Shown here: positions 16,205 through 24,144 of the stretch, one piece after another | Position numbering within the stretch: position 1 is the stretch's first letter | How the letters are laid out: each line of letters starts with the position of its first letter | Assembly: GCF_016612545.1 (NCBI RefSeq) | Contig: NZ_JAENRY010000049.1 | Location: 1-37,023, forward strand | Direction of reading: 5' to 3' | Length of the DNA stretch: 37,023 bases | Source: Streptomyces sp. MBT65 | GTDB lineage: Bacteria > Actinomycetota > Actinomycetes > Streptomycetales > Streptomycetaceae | Program-made: the position numbers and the translations under genes | The notes under the pieces: model-generated | What the model was told of the DNA's origin: nothing | Database searches by the model: none | Seen by the model: only the letters and a program-made list of their open reading frames with translations

Positions 16205-17220
16205 TGGGCGATGACGGTCGTACCGGCCAGGTAGTGCATCAGGTAGAAGGGGTACGTCATCGCGCCGGCCGTGGTGAGCCACTTCCAGCGGACACCGTCG
16301 GTCGCGCCGAGCGCGATCGCGGCCATGACCAGCAGGAACACGGTGAAGAGCACGATGCTGGCACGCCAACTGGAGACCCGCTCGACAGTGTCGATCCGGT
16401 GCCCGAGTTCCAACTGGCCCATCAGCCAGGCCAGTCCGAGGATTCCCCAGAGCAACAGGTCCTGCCCGAACCGGTACATGAGGTAAAGCGCGAGGCCGGC
16501 GATGAAGTACCAGGCGCCTTCCGGGTTGACGACCAGCGTCAGGGGACGAAACCGCGCGGCCGGGGTGATCATCGCGGCGGCGCCCCAGAAACAGCAGAAG
16601 AGGACGACCTTGCGGTAGGTGAGGCCGGTGATGACGACCGCCATGAAGAGGAGGTAGAAACGCAGCTCCGACCAGAGGGTCCAGTACACCCCGTCGACGT
16701 TCGAGACCCCCGAACCGGACTGCAGCATCGTGAAGTTGAGCAGGATCTCGCGCACCTTCTGCCGGTCCCACACGCCGGGCAGGGTCACCAGGACGCCCGT
16801 GGTGAAGACGATGGAGAACCAGTACGCCGGGTAGAGCCGGATCACCCGCGAGGTGAAGAACTGCCGCGGGGTGCGGCCCCAGCAGGACATGCAGATCACG
16901 AAGCCGCTGATCACGAAGAACATCTCGACGCCGATCCAGCCATAGGCCGAGAACCGGAACACCGTGGGCATGATGTCCGACACCGGCCGGTCCCAGATCA
17001 GGTTGTCCGGCTGGTTGACCCGCCAGGTACCGGCGTAGTGGTGCGCGGCCACGAACAGGGCGGCGAGCAGCCGCATTCCGTCGATGGCGTACAACCGCCG
17101 CTGAGTGGCCGGTCGTTGAGCAGACGGTCGTTGCTGTAAAACGAGGGAGGCATGTCTTGGTGCTCTTCGTTTTCCGGATGGAATGAGCGCCCGCTCCGTC
17201 ACCCCGGCATGCGTAGACAT
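16036..17220 (-). CDS. Acyltransferase 3 (OafA/YrhL-like) membrane protein with a TTA codon
   Basis: The product (394 residues from ATG 17220) is a multi-spanning acyltransferase-3 protein: LYAIDGMRLLAALFVAAHHY near the start (the family's IDG-R-LA-A motif with its H), WIGVEMFFVISGFVICMS, FFTSRVIRLYPAYWF, VYWTLWSELRFYLL (the WSL-xE-like motif) and a C-terminal YPFYLMHYLAG then WLVHRLVERPVARLL. Such enzymes O-acylate cell-surface glycans or secondary metabolites. The start is uncertain: the conserved motif forces a start upstream of ATG 17076, and the only candidates are ATG 17220 and a GTG just after it, both without a clear ribosome binding site. Either choice keeps a TTA leucine codon (17139-17137, residue 28), so translation may depend on the bldA tRNA. 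Confidence 0.9.
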   Translation of the reverse strand: MSTHAGVTERALIPSGKRRAPRHASLVLQQRPSAQRPATQRRLYAIDGMRLLAALFVAAHHYAGTWRVNQPDNLIWDRPVSDIMPTVFRFSAYGWIGVEMFFVISGFVICMSCWGRTPRQFFTSRVIRLYPAYWFSIVFTTGVLVTLPGVWDRQKVREILLNFTMLQSGSGVSNVDGVYWTLWSELRFYLLFMAVVITGLTYRKVVLFCCFWGAAAMITPAARFRPLTLVVNPEGAWYFIAGLALYLMYRFGQDLLLWGILGLAWLMGQLELGHRIDTVERVSSWRASIVLFTVFLLVMAAIALGATDGVRWKWLTTAGAMTYPFYLMHYLAGTTVIAHYRDTMDPRLLVVSVISGFLVLSWLVHRLVERPVARLLKNGLDTSFARLRNTVNAP

Positions 17221-17354
17221 GGCAGTCCATATCAGCTCTGGGGCTCGGGAGCAGGCACTCCTGACCCACGCGAAATCGGAAGTCTCACGGTTCAGAGGGG
17301 GAGACCCGCGTGGTGTGCCGATGGTTGTAGCCGGATTCCGCGGAATCCCCGGCT

Positions 17355-18998
17355 TTACCCCACGGCGACCGCACTCCATGCGGCGGCCACCGCGTTGTAT
17401 TCCGAACTTCCGTTCCCGTACAGGTCCTTGGCCGCGTTGAGCGTCGCCGTCCGGGCCCCCGCGTAGTTCGTCGAGGACGTCATGTAGACCGTCAACGCCC
17501 GGTACCAGATGGCCCCGAGCTTGTCCCGGCCGATGCCGCTCACCGAAGAGCTGTTGCATGTGGGCGAGTTGTAGCTGACGCCGTTGATGCTCTTCGCGCC
17601 GCTGCCCTCCGCGAGCAGATACGCGAAGTGGTTGGCGACCCCCGACGAATAGTGCACGTCGAGATTCCCCACCGACGAACTCCAGCAGTCCGCCGAGTTC
17701 CCGTCCTTCGACGGCTGGTCCATGAACCGCAGCGCCGGCTTGCCGAACCCGGCGCGGACGATCTTCTCGCCGATCAAGTAGTCCCCGAGATCGGAGGAGT
17801 TGTTGGCGTACCACTCCACCAGCGTGCCCAGGATGTCGGAGGTCGCCTCGTTGAGACCGCCGGACTCGCCCGAGTACGTCAGCGCCGCCGTCTTGGACGT
17901 CACGCCGTGCGTCATCTCGTGCCCGGCGACATCCAGCGCCACCAGCGGACCGAGCTGCGTCCCGTCACCGTCGCCGTACGTCATGCAGAAGCAACTGTCG
18001 TCCCAGAACGCGTTGTTGTAGGCGTTGCCGTAGTGGACGCGGTTGTACGAGCCCTTGCCGTCGCCCGCGATGCCGTTGCGGCCGTGCACGTTCTTGTAGT
18101 AGTCCCAGGTCTCGTTCGTGCCGTACTGCGCGTCCACCGCCGCCGACGAACGGTCCGAAGTCGCCCCCGTACCCCAGTGGTTGTCGGAGTCCGTGAACAC
18201 CGTGGACGGGGCGCGGACGATGCAGATGCCGAAGATGCACAGGTCGGTCTTGTTCGCCGCGTCACCGGTGTAAGTCCCGCCGCGCGTCGCGTCCTTGAGC
18301 TGATACGACGATCCCGACAGCGTCGTCTCCAACGGCACCGTCCCGCCGTACAGCGACTGCCCGTCCCCGGTCGCCGTCTCGACGCTGTCCCAGGCGTCGA
18401 TCTGGGCGCCGGTGCGGGCGTCGGTCAGCACCGTGCGGGCGACCGGGTTGCCGAGCGAGTCCTTGGCGACCACGTTCGTCCGCCAGGCGAGCCTCGGGGC
18501 GCCGTGCAGGGCGTCAACTACCAGCTGGGGCTTGGCGGTCACGCTCTTCAGTGCCTCGCCGAGATGCGCCGCCCGCAGCGCGTTCACCGCCAGGTCCGCC
18601 GCCTTCGGGGCGGCCACCTTCGGCGTCACGGTCGCCAGGGATATGGAGGTCCGACTCGCGCGGTCGGCGCTCCGGTAGCTGCCGTTCGGGGCCAGGTGGA
18701 CCACGAAGTCGCCGCCCAGGATGGGAAGTTGACGGTAGGTCCGGTCGTAGCGGACGTGCTGGGTGCCGTCCCGGTCGACGATCACGTCACGGACGGACGT
18801 GTCCTCCGCGGCGGTGAGGCCGAGGTTCGCGGCATGGGCGACCAGCGCCGACGCGGCGTTCGCGATCGCGGTGCTCCGGGTCGGACGGTCGACCGCCTGG
18901 GCGGTGGGGGCGAGAGTGGCGGCCAGCAGGGTCGCGGCGCCGGCCGCGATACCGGCCGTGGCGAGACGGGAACCTCGGAAGTGCCGTGTCCGGCTCAT
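17355..18998 (-). CDS. Secreted M4-family (thermolysin-like) neutral metalloprotease
   Basis: The 547-residue product has a signal peptide (to about residue 35, TLAPTAQA), an FTP/PepSY-type propeptide (about 40-215, with LPILGGDFVVHLAPNGSY and APRLAWRTNVVAKD) and an M4 catalytic domain. Zinc and catalytic residues are present: HEMTH at 360-364, Glu384 in GGLNEATSD, and the proton-donor His449 in DVHYSSGVANHFAYLL. The length and order match Streptomyces neutral proteases. The ATG at 18998 has GAGGAG 7 nt upstream; an upstream-extended frame would remove the signal peptide from the N-terminus. It presumably degrades extracellular protein for nutrition or during development. A perfect palindrome lies 68 nt upstream. 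Confidence 0.96.
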   Translation of the reverse strand: MSRTRHFRGSRLATAGIAAGAATLLAATLAPTAQAVDRPTRSTAIANAASALVAHAANLGLTAAEDTSVRDVIVDRDGTQHVRYDRTYRQLPILGGDFVVHLAPNGSYRSADRASRTSISLATVTPKVAAPKAADLAVNALRAAHLGEALKSVTAKPQLVVDALHGAPRLAWRTNVVAKDSLGNPVARTVLTDARTGAQIDAWDSVETATGDGQSLYGGTVPLETTLSGSSYQLKDATRGGTYTGDAANKTDLCIFGICIVRAPSTVFTDSDNHWGTGATSDRSSAAVDAQYGTNETWDYYKNVHGRNGIAGDGKGSYNRVHYGNAYNNAFWDDSCFCMTYGDGDGTQLGPLVALDVAGHEMTHGVTSKTAALTYSGESGGLNEATSDILGTLVEWYANNSSDLGDYLIGEKIVRAGFGKPALRFMDQPSKDGNSADCWSSSVGNLDVHYSSGVANHFAYLLAEGSGAKSINGVSYNSPTCNSSSVSGIGRDKLGAIWYRALTVYMTSSTNYAGARTATLNAAKDLYGNGSSEYNAVAAAWSAVAVG

Positions 18999-19065
18999 GG
19001 GTCTCCTCAAGAACGCAAGTGGGGGGCGTGGGGGCTGCGTTGATGTTGAATGAGATTTAAAGGGC

Positions 19066-19079
19066 CATGACATGTCATG
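19066..19079. promoter_or_regulatory. Perfect 14-bp palindrome between divergent protease and cyclotransferase genes
   Basis: CATGACATGTCATG is fully self-complementary and lies in the 138-bp divergent region next to AT-rich DNA (GATTTAAAG at 19054-19062) that could hold the protease promoter. Just beyond it, ATGCACAG is repeated at 19090 and 19107. A dimeric regulator is likely; its identity is unknown. Confidence 0.5.
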
Positions 19080-19136
19080 TCCATAGCGCATGCACAGGCT
19101 TCTCGTATGCACAGACTTCCGGGCCCGAGGAGACCG

Positions 19137-19565
19137 ATGACGACACCCCCGAGCCAGTTCCCCTTCTTCGTCTACGGCACCCTCCGCCCGGGCGAGCCCA
19201 ACCACGACCAGTACCTCCGCGGCCGTACGGACTCCGAAGAACGGGCCCGGCTCCACGGCGCAGCCCTCTATGAAGGCCCCGGCTACCCGTACGCCGTAGA
19301 GGCCCCCGGGTCCGTCGTCCGCGGCGAACTCGTCACAGCGCACCCCGAGGCCTACCCCCGACTCCTCAGGGAACTGGACCGACTTGAGGACTACGCTCCC
19401 GGCGACCCGCGCAACCTCTACGAGCGTGTCGAACGCGAGGTCACCCGCGAGGCCGACGGCACGGCCGTCCGCGCCTGGGTGTACTTCGCGGCCCCCGCCG
19501 TCACCGCCGCCCTCCGCGCCCACGGCAGGCTGATCGAGAGCGGCGACTGGCTGGGCCGCCGCTGA
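19137..19565 (+). CDS. Gamma-glutamylcyclotransferase-like (AIG2/GGCT) protein
   Basis: The 142-residue product begins MTTPPSQFPFFVYGTLRPGE; the YGTLRPGE loop is the substrate-binding signature of the GGCT-like fold, and the acidic residue in LRELDRLEDY fits the catalytic glutamate of this fold. A C-terminal strand AWVYFAAPA follows. The ATG at 19137 has GAGGAG 5 nt upstream; the in-frame ATG at 19077 overlaps the palindrome and lacks a ribosome binding site. These enzymes release 5-oxoproline from gamma-glutamyl amines, but many relatives have unknown substrates. It converges on the SanA-like gene with a 7-nt gap. Confidence 0.88.
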   Translation: MTTPPSQFPFFVYGTLRPGEPNHDQYLRGRTDSEERARLHGAALYEGPGYPYAVEAPGSVVRGELVTAHPEAYPRLLRELDRLEDYAPGDPRNLYERVEREVTREADGTAVRAWVYFAAPAVTAALRAHGRLIESGDWLGRR

Positions 19566-19572
19566 ACGGGCC

Positions 19573-20262
19573 TCAGTTGCCGCCGGAGGCCAGCGCCCGG
19601 GCGACCCCCGTCTCCTTCGGCCCGAGGAAGTGCGGATCGGGATGGAACAGCAGGTCCAGCGCCGCCTTGCCCGCCGCGAGCACCTCGCGCGTGCCGCCGT
19701 AGTACCAGGTCACGTTGTGCGCTTCGTCGACCCCGACGCCGTACGAGTCGACCCCCGCCGCGTCGCACAGCGCGACCGCCCGCCGGATGTGGAAGTTCTG
19801 GCTGATGAGGACGGCCTTGTCGACGCCGAAGATCTTCTTGGCGCGGACGCAGGAGTCCCAGGTGTCGAAGCCGGCGTAATCGGTCACCACGCGCGCGCGT
19901 GGCACCCCGTGCTTCGCCAGGTAGACGCGCATCGCGTCCGGCTCGTCGTAGTCCTTGCGGCTGTTGTCGCCGGTCACCAGGACGACCTTCACCCGGCCCT
20001 CCCGGTACAGCGTCGCCGCCGCGTCCAGCCGGTGCGCGAGATACGGCGACGGCTCGCCGTCCCACAGCCCGGCACCGAAGACCACGGCGACCTCCGTGCG
20101 CGGCGCGTCCCGCACGGACCCGAGCCGGTCGGCCGTCACCACCCACAGCCAGGTCGCCGGCAGCAGCGCGAGGACACACCCGGCGGCCACCCCCTGCACG
20201 AGCTGCCGCCACCCGGCACGCGTGCGTGGCAGCCGAGGTCTGTGGAGTCTCAGGCGACGCAT
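19573..20262 (-). CDS. SanA/YdcF-like DUF218 membrane protein
   Basis: The 229-residue product has one N-terminal TM helix (GVAAGCVLALLPATWLWVV) and an extracytoplasmic DUF218 domain: VAVVFGAGLWDGEPSPYLAH, VVLVTGDNSRKDYDEPDAMR, YAGFDTWDSCVRAKKIFG and VLISQNFHIRRAVALC. Relatives such as E. coli SanA act on envelope integrity and vancomycin exclusion; the biochemical activity is not established. I use the ATG at 20262 because GGGGAGGGG lies 8 nt upstream; the GTG at 20298 has no such site. Confidence 0.88.
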   Translation of the reverse strand: MRRLRLHRPRLPRTRAGWRQLVQGVAAGCVLALLPATWLWVVTADRLGSVRDAPRTEVAVVFGAGLWDGEPSPYLAHRLDAAATLYREGRVKVVLVTGDNSRKDYDEPDAMRVYLAKHGVPRARVVTDYAGFDTWDSCVRAKKIFGVDKAVLISQNFHIRRAVALCDAAGVDSYGVGVDEAHNVTWYYGGTREVLAAGKAALDLLFHPDPHFLGPKETGVARALASGGN

Positions 20263-20345
20263 GAAAAGGGCCCCTCCCCGTTCGGGTTCGACAGTCACAG
20301 ACGCGCCGTAACCCCGTCCGGTTCGCCGACCGCAGTGTGACCGGC

Positions 20346-20382
20346 TTCACTGTGAACCCGGAAGCCGCAGGTCACGTGACCT
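20346..20382. promoter_or_regulatory. Two palindromes upstream of the chelatase-like gene
   Basis: TTCACTGTGAA (20346-20356) is an 11-bp palindrome and AGGTCACGTGACCT (20369-20382) is a perfect 14-bp palindrome, 93 nt before the chelatase-like start and in the region divergent from the SanA-like gene. Both contain TCAC/GTGA half-sites, so one regulator could bind both. No regulator can be named. Confidence 0.45.
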
Positions 20383-20474
20383 CACACAGCCCCCGCGCCC
20401 CACCGTGAACCCCCGGAAAAGACCTGTCATTCCCGTGCAACGGGGCGGCAACCTCCCACCGCCACCATCAGTCC

Positions 20475-21341
20475 ATGACGGCGTCGCATCATCCCCACGA
20501 CGACTCCACGACCCTCGACAGTACGGCGCATCTCATGAACCGGATCAGCAGCCAACTCGCCGACCAGCTCAGCCTCGTCTCCCTGGACGGCAGCCGGCGC
20601 CCCGGCCCGCCCGCGCTCGTCCTGGTGGCCCACGGCAGCCGGGACCCGCGCGCCCTGAGCACCGTACGAGCCCTCATGGAACGCGTCCGCGAACTCCGCC
20701 CCGGCCTCCCCGTCCACCTGGGCCACATCGAACTCAACGAACCCAGCCTCCCGGACACCCTCACGGCCCTCGGCACCACGGACGCCGTCCTGGTCCCCCT
20801 CCTCCTGGCCCGCGGCTACCACGTGAAGCGCGACATCCCCGAACTGGCGGCCGACACACCGGCACGCACGCGCGTGGCACCCCCTTTGGGCCCGCACCCC
20901 CTCCTGGTGGAGACGTTGTACGACCGCCTGGTGGAAGCGGGTTGGCGCACGCGGACGGACGACCGGACCCGTCGGGGCAGCGCCGTGGTCCTGGCCGCGG
21001 CGGGCTCCCGCGACCCGGACTCCAAGGTCGACACCAACCACACCGCCCAACTCCTGGCCGACCGCCTGGGAGTACCGGTGATCCCCGCGTACGCCTCGGC
21101 GGCGACCCCCACGGTCCAGGCAGCGGTCCGCGCGCTGGCCGCCCGAGGCCGCCACAGGGTGGCGGTGGCGTCCTGCTTCACGGCCCCGGGCCGCTTTGCC
21201 ACGCAGTGCGCGGAGCAGGCTCCTTGGATCGCATCGGCCCCTCTGGGTGCGCATCCCGCGATGGCCCGCCTGGTCCTGCACCGCTACGACCAGGCGTTGG
21301 CGACGACGGAGGTCACGGCCCCGGAGCTGGCGACGGCCTGA
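20475..21341 (+). CDS. Sirohydrochlorin chelatase-like (CbiX/SirB) protein
   Basis: The 288-residue product has two tandem chelatase-type halves. The first holds LVLVAHGSRDPRAL with the metal-binding His, PVHLGHIELNEPSLPD, and PLLLARGYHVKRDIPE with the second His. The second half repeats the pattern in degenerate form: VVLAAAGSRDPDS (His replaced by Ala) and VAVASCFTAPGRFATQ. So only the N-terminal half should bind metal, as in many bacterial two-domain members. It inserts iron or cobalt in sirohaem or cobalamin synthesis; which one cannot be told, and no sulfite or nitrite reductase gene is nearby. The start at 20475 lacks a clear ribosome binding site; ATG 20535 is an alternative. Confidence 0.88.
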   Translation: MTASHHPHDDSTTLDSTAHLMNRISSQLADQLSLVSLDGSRRPGPPALVLVAHGSRDPRALSTVRALMERVRELRPGLPVHLGHIELNEPSLPDTLTALGTTDAVLVPLLLARGYHVKRDIPELAADTPARTRVAPPLGPHPLLVETLYDRLVEAGWRTRTDDRTRRGSAVVLAAAGSRDPDSKVDTNHTAQLLADRLGVPVIPAYASAATPTVQAAVRALAARGRHRVAVASCFTAPGRFATQCAEQAPWIASAPLGAHPAMARLVLHRYDQALATTEVTAPELATA

Positions 21342-21454
21342 AGACGACGAAGGGGCCGATCCCCCAGCGGCCGACCCCCCAAGGGCGGCCCCCGGCGGAC
21401 GCCCACGTGCCCCGCAACTCCTGAATTGTCACTGCCTGCGCTTACTGTCGAGAC

Positions 21455-22735
21455 ATGTCCTACGACGCGCACGCAACCGAACGCTGGGCCCCCGAACCCG
21501 ACAAACGCCCCGGCCGCACCGCCTTTCAGCGTGACCGCGCGCGCGTACTGCACTCCGCCGCGCTCAGAAGGCTCGCCGGCAAGACCCAGGTGGTCACCCC
21601 GGGAACGCGCAGCCAGGCCTGGGACGCCAGCCCCCGCACCCGCCTCACCCACTCCCTGGAGTGCGCCCAGGTGGGCCGGGAGCTGGGCGCGGCCCTGGGC
21701 TGCGACCCCGACCTCGTGGAAGCCGCCTGTCTCTCGCACGACCTCGGTCACCCTCCCTTCGGCCACAACGGCGAACAGGCGCTGAACGACTTCGCCGACG
21801 ACTGCGGCGGCTTCGAGGGCAACGCCCAGTCCCTCAGACTCCTCACCCGCATCGAGCCCAAACGCTTCACCGCCACGGGCTCCGTCGGCCTCAACCTCAC
21901 CCGGGCCACCCTCGACGCCGCCACCAAGTACCCCTGGCCGCGCGGAGCGCACCCCACCGACCCCAAGTCCCCCAAGTTCGGTGTCTACGACGACGACAGA
22001 CCCGTCTTCGACTGGGTCCGCAAGGACGCCCCCGGCACGCGCACGTGCTTCGAGGCCCAGGTCATGGACTGGTCGGACGACGTGGCGTACTCCGTGCACG
22101 ACGTCGAGGACGGCCTGCACGCGGGCCACATCGACCCCAACTACCTGCACGCGGAACCGGAACGCCAGGAGATCTTCAAGGTGGCCATCGGCCGCTACGT
22201 CCCCGCGGACACGGCCCCCGACGAACTCGCCGAGGCGCTGGACCGGCTCCAGAACCAACCGTGGTGGCCGCACGGCTACGACGGCTCGGCGGTCGCCCAG
22301 GCCCGCCTCAAGGACGCCACCAGCCAGCTCATCGGCCGCTTCTGCCTGGCCGCCGAGGCCGCCACGCGCACGGCGTACGGCACCGGCCGCCTCACCCGCT
22401 ACGACGCCGAACTCGTCGTACCGCACGAGGCACGGCTGGAATGCGCGGTCCTCAAGGCGGTCGCCGACCGGTACGTGATGCAGCGCGCCGAGCAGGAACT
22501 GATCCGCGCCAACGAGCGGATCGTGGTCGCGGAGTTGGCGCAGGTGCTGACGACCCGCGCCCCCGACGGCCTGGAGCCGCAGTTCCGCGCCCAGTTCGAC
22601 GACGCGCCCGACGACCGCGCGCGCAAGCGCGTGATCGTCGATCAGATCGCCTCGCTGACGGACGCGTCGGCGCGGTCTCTTCACGCGCATCTCACATCGC
22701 TGGGGCACAGTGACGCGAAACAAGCCCGAATGTGA
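21455..22735 (+). CDS. dgt: Deoxyguanosinetriphosphate triphosphohydrolase-like protein
   Basis: The 426-residue product is an HD-domain dNTP triphosphohydrolase: [17 protein letters not shown] with the first metal His, [17 protein letters not shown] with the HD pair (His95-Asp96), and the later metal Asp in [17 protein letters not shown]. It starts [20 protein letters not shown] with the early [20 protein letters not shown] that lines the nucleotide site. The length fits the family. Such enzymes convert dGTP or dNTPs to nucleosides plus triphosphate and control dNTP pools. It lies close upstream of dnaG, a link seen widely in actinobacteria. The start has no Shine-Dalgarno sequence, so a leaderless or short-leader transcript is possible. 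Confidence 0.94.
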   Translation: MSYDAHATERWAPEPDKRPGRTAFQRDRARVLHSAALRRLAGKTQVVTPGTRSQAWDASPRTRLTHSLECAQVGRELGAALGCDPDLVEAACLSHDLGHPPFGHNGEQALNDFADDCGGFEGNAQSLRLLTRIEPKRFTATGSVGLNLTRATLDAATKYPWPRGAHPTDPKSPKFGVYDDDRPVFDWVRKDAPGTRTCFEAQVMDWSDDVAYSVHDVEDGLHAGHIDPNYLHAEPERQEIFKVAIGRYVPADTAPDELAEALDRLQNQPWWPHGYDGSAVAQARLKDATSQLIGRFCLAAEAATRTAYGTGRLTRYDAELVVPHEARLECAVLKAVADRYVMQRAEQELIRANERIVVAELAQVLTTRAPDGLEPQFRAQFDDAPDDRARKRVIVDQIASLTDASARSLHAHLTSLGHSDAKQARM

Positions 22736-22828
22736 CCCTCCGTGGCCTGATCGGGCCACACCCCCTTCCCGCATCACACTGCGTGCGGGAGGCTCGCCTA
22801 TGGCGGCACCGTTACGAGGAGGCATCAA

Positions 22829-24094
22829 GTGGTCGACGCGGATCAGACATTCGTCATCGTCGGAGGAGGCCTGGCCGGCGCCAAGGCGGCCGAGACGCTC
22901 CGAGCGGAGGGCTTCACCGGCCGCGTGATACTGATCTGCGACGAACGCGACCACCCGTACGAGCGCCCGCCGCTGTCCAAGGGCTACCTCCTCGGTAAAG
23001 AGGAGCGCGACACCGTCTTCGTCCACGAACCCGCCTGGTACGCGCGCAACGACATCGAACTGCACCTGGGCCAGACCGTCGACGCCATCGACCGCAGCGC
23101 CAAGACGGTCCGCTTCGGGGACGACGGAACGCTCGTCCGCTACGACAAGTTGCTCATCGTCACCGGCTCCGAGCCCCGCCGGCTCGACATCCCCGGCACC
23201 GACCTCGCGGGCGTCCACCACCTGCGCCGCCTCTCGCACGCCGAGCGCCTGAAGCACGTCCTCGCCTCCCTGGGCCGGGACAACGGCCATCTGGTGATCG
23301 CCGGCGGCGGCTGGATCGGCCTGGAGGTCGCGGCGGCGGCCCGTGAGTACGGCGCCGAGGTCACCGTCGTGGAACCCTCGCAGACCCCGCTGCACGGCGT
23401 CCTCGGCCCCGAACTCGGCCAGCTCTTCGCCGACCTGCACGCCGAGCACGGCGTCCGCTTCCACTTCGGCGCGAAGCTCACCGAGATCGTCGGCCAGGAC
23501 GGCATGGTGCTGGCCGCCCGCACCGACGACGGCGAGGAGCACCCCGCGCACGACGTCCTCGCGGCCATCGGCGCGGCCCCCCGCACCGCGCTCGCCGAGG
23601 CGGCCGGACTGGAACTCGCCGACCGCGCGCACGGCGGCGGCATCGCGGTCGACGCCCAGCTGCGCACCTCCGACCCCGACATCTACGCGGCCGGTGACGT
23701 GGCCGCCTTCCACCACGCCCTCTTCGACACCCGGCTGCGCGTGGAGCACTGGGCCAACGCCCTCAACGGCGGCCCGGCGGCGGCCCGCGCGATGCTCGGC
23801 AAGGACGTCACCTACGACCGCGTGCCCTATTTCTTCTCCGACCAGTACGACTTGGGTATGGAGTACTCCGGCTGGGCGCCCCCGGGCTCCTACGACGAAG
23901 TGGTGATCCGGGGAGACGCGGGCAAGCGGGAGTTCATCGCCTTCTGGCTGAAGGAGGGACGGGTGCTGGCCGGGATGAATGTGAATGTGTGGGACGTCAC
24001 AGAGCCCATCCAGCAGCTCATCCGCTCCCGTACCCGCGTGGACACCGAGGCCCTCGCGGACCCACACGTTCCACTGGACAGCCTGGTCGTCTAG
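22829..24094 (+). CDS. FAD-dependent ferredoxin-reductase-like oxidoreductase
   Basis: The 421-residue product starts at a GTG with GAGGAGG 6-7 nt upstream. It has the FAD site FVIVGGGLAGAKAAETLR (8-25), YERPPLSKGYLLG typical of putidaredoxin/rhodocoxin-type reductases, the NAD(P) site VIAGGGWIGLEVAAAAREYG (about 150-170), and the second FAD motif DIYAAGDVAAFHH. The C-terminal reductase domain follows (YFFSDQYDLGMEYSGWAP). It probably transfers electrons from NAD(P)H to a ferredoxin, perhaps for a cytochrome P450, but no partner gene is adjacent. It sits between dgt and dnaG. Confidence 0.93.
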   Translation: MVDADQTFVIVGGGLAGAKAAETLRAEGFTGRVILICDERDHPYERPPLSKGYLLGKEERDTVFVHEPAWYARNDIELHLGQTVDAIDRSAKTVRFGDDGTLVRYDKLLIVTGSEPRRLDIPGTDLAGVHHLRRLSHAERLKHVLASLGRDNGHLVIAGGGWIGLEVAAAAREYGAEVTVVEPSQTPLHGVLGPELGQLFADLHAEHGVRFHFGAKLTEIVGQDGMVLAARTDDGEEHPAHDVLAAIGAAPRTALAEAAGLELADRAHGGGIAVDAQLRTSDPDIYAAGDVAAFHHALFDTRLRVEHWANALNGGPAAARAMLGKDVTYDRVPYFFSDQYDLGMEYSGWAPPGSYDEVVIRGDAGKREFIAFWLKEGRVLAGMNVNVWDVTEPIQQLIRSRTRVDTEALADPHVPLDSLVV

Positions 24095-24129
24095 AGCTCC
24101 TGCTCGTCACTGGTGTCAGTCCGGCCCCG

Positions 24130-24144
24130 TAGAATTCACGCGTG
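24130..24144 (+). promoter_or_regulatory. Likely -10 element of a leaderless dnaG transcript
   Basis: TAGAAT (24130-24135) is a near-consensus -10 and ends 6 nt before the dnaG GTG (24142), so transcription would begin at or next to the start codon. No Shine-Dalgarno sequence precedes the GTG, which fits. The -35 region is weak. Confidence 0.55.

Noticed and set aside
21284..24067. A 927-residue open frame on the minus strand
   Set aside because: It is antisense to three well-supported genes (chelatase end, dgt, flavoprotein); its V/G/A/E/R-rich text is typical of the long shadow frames of GC-rich DNA.
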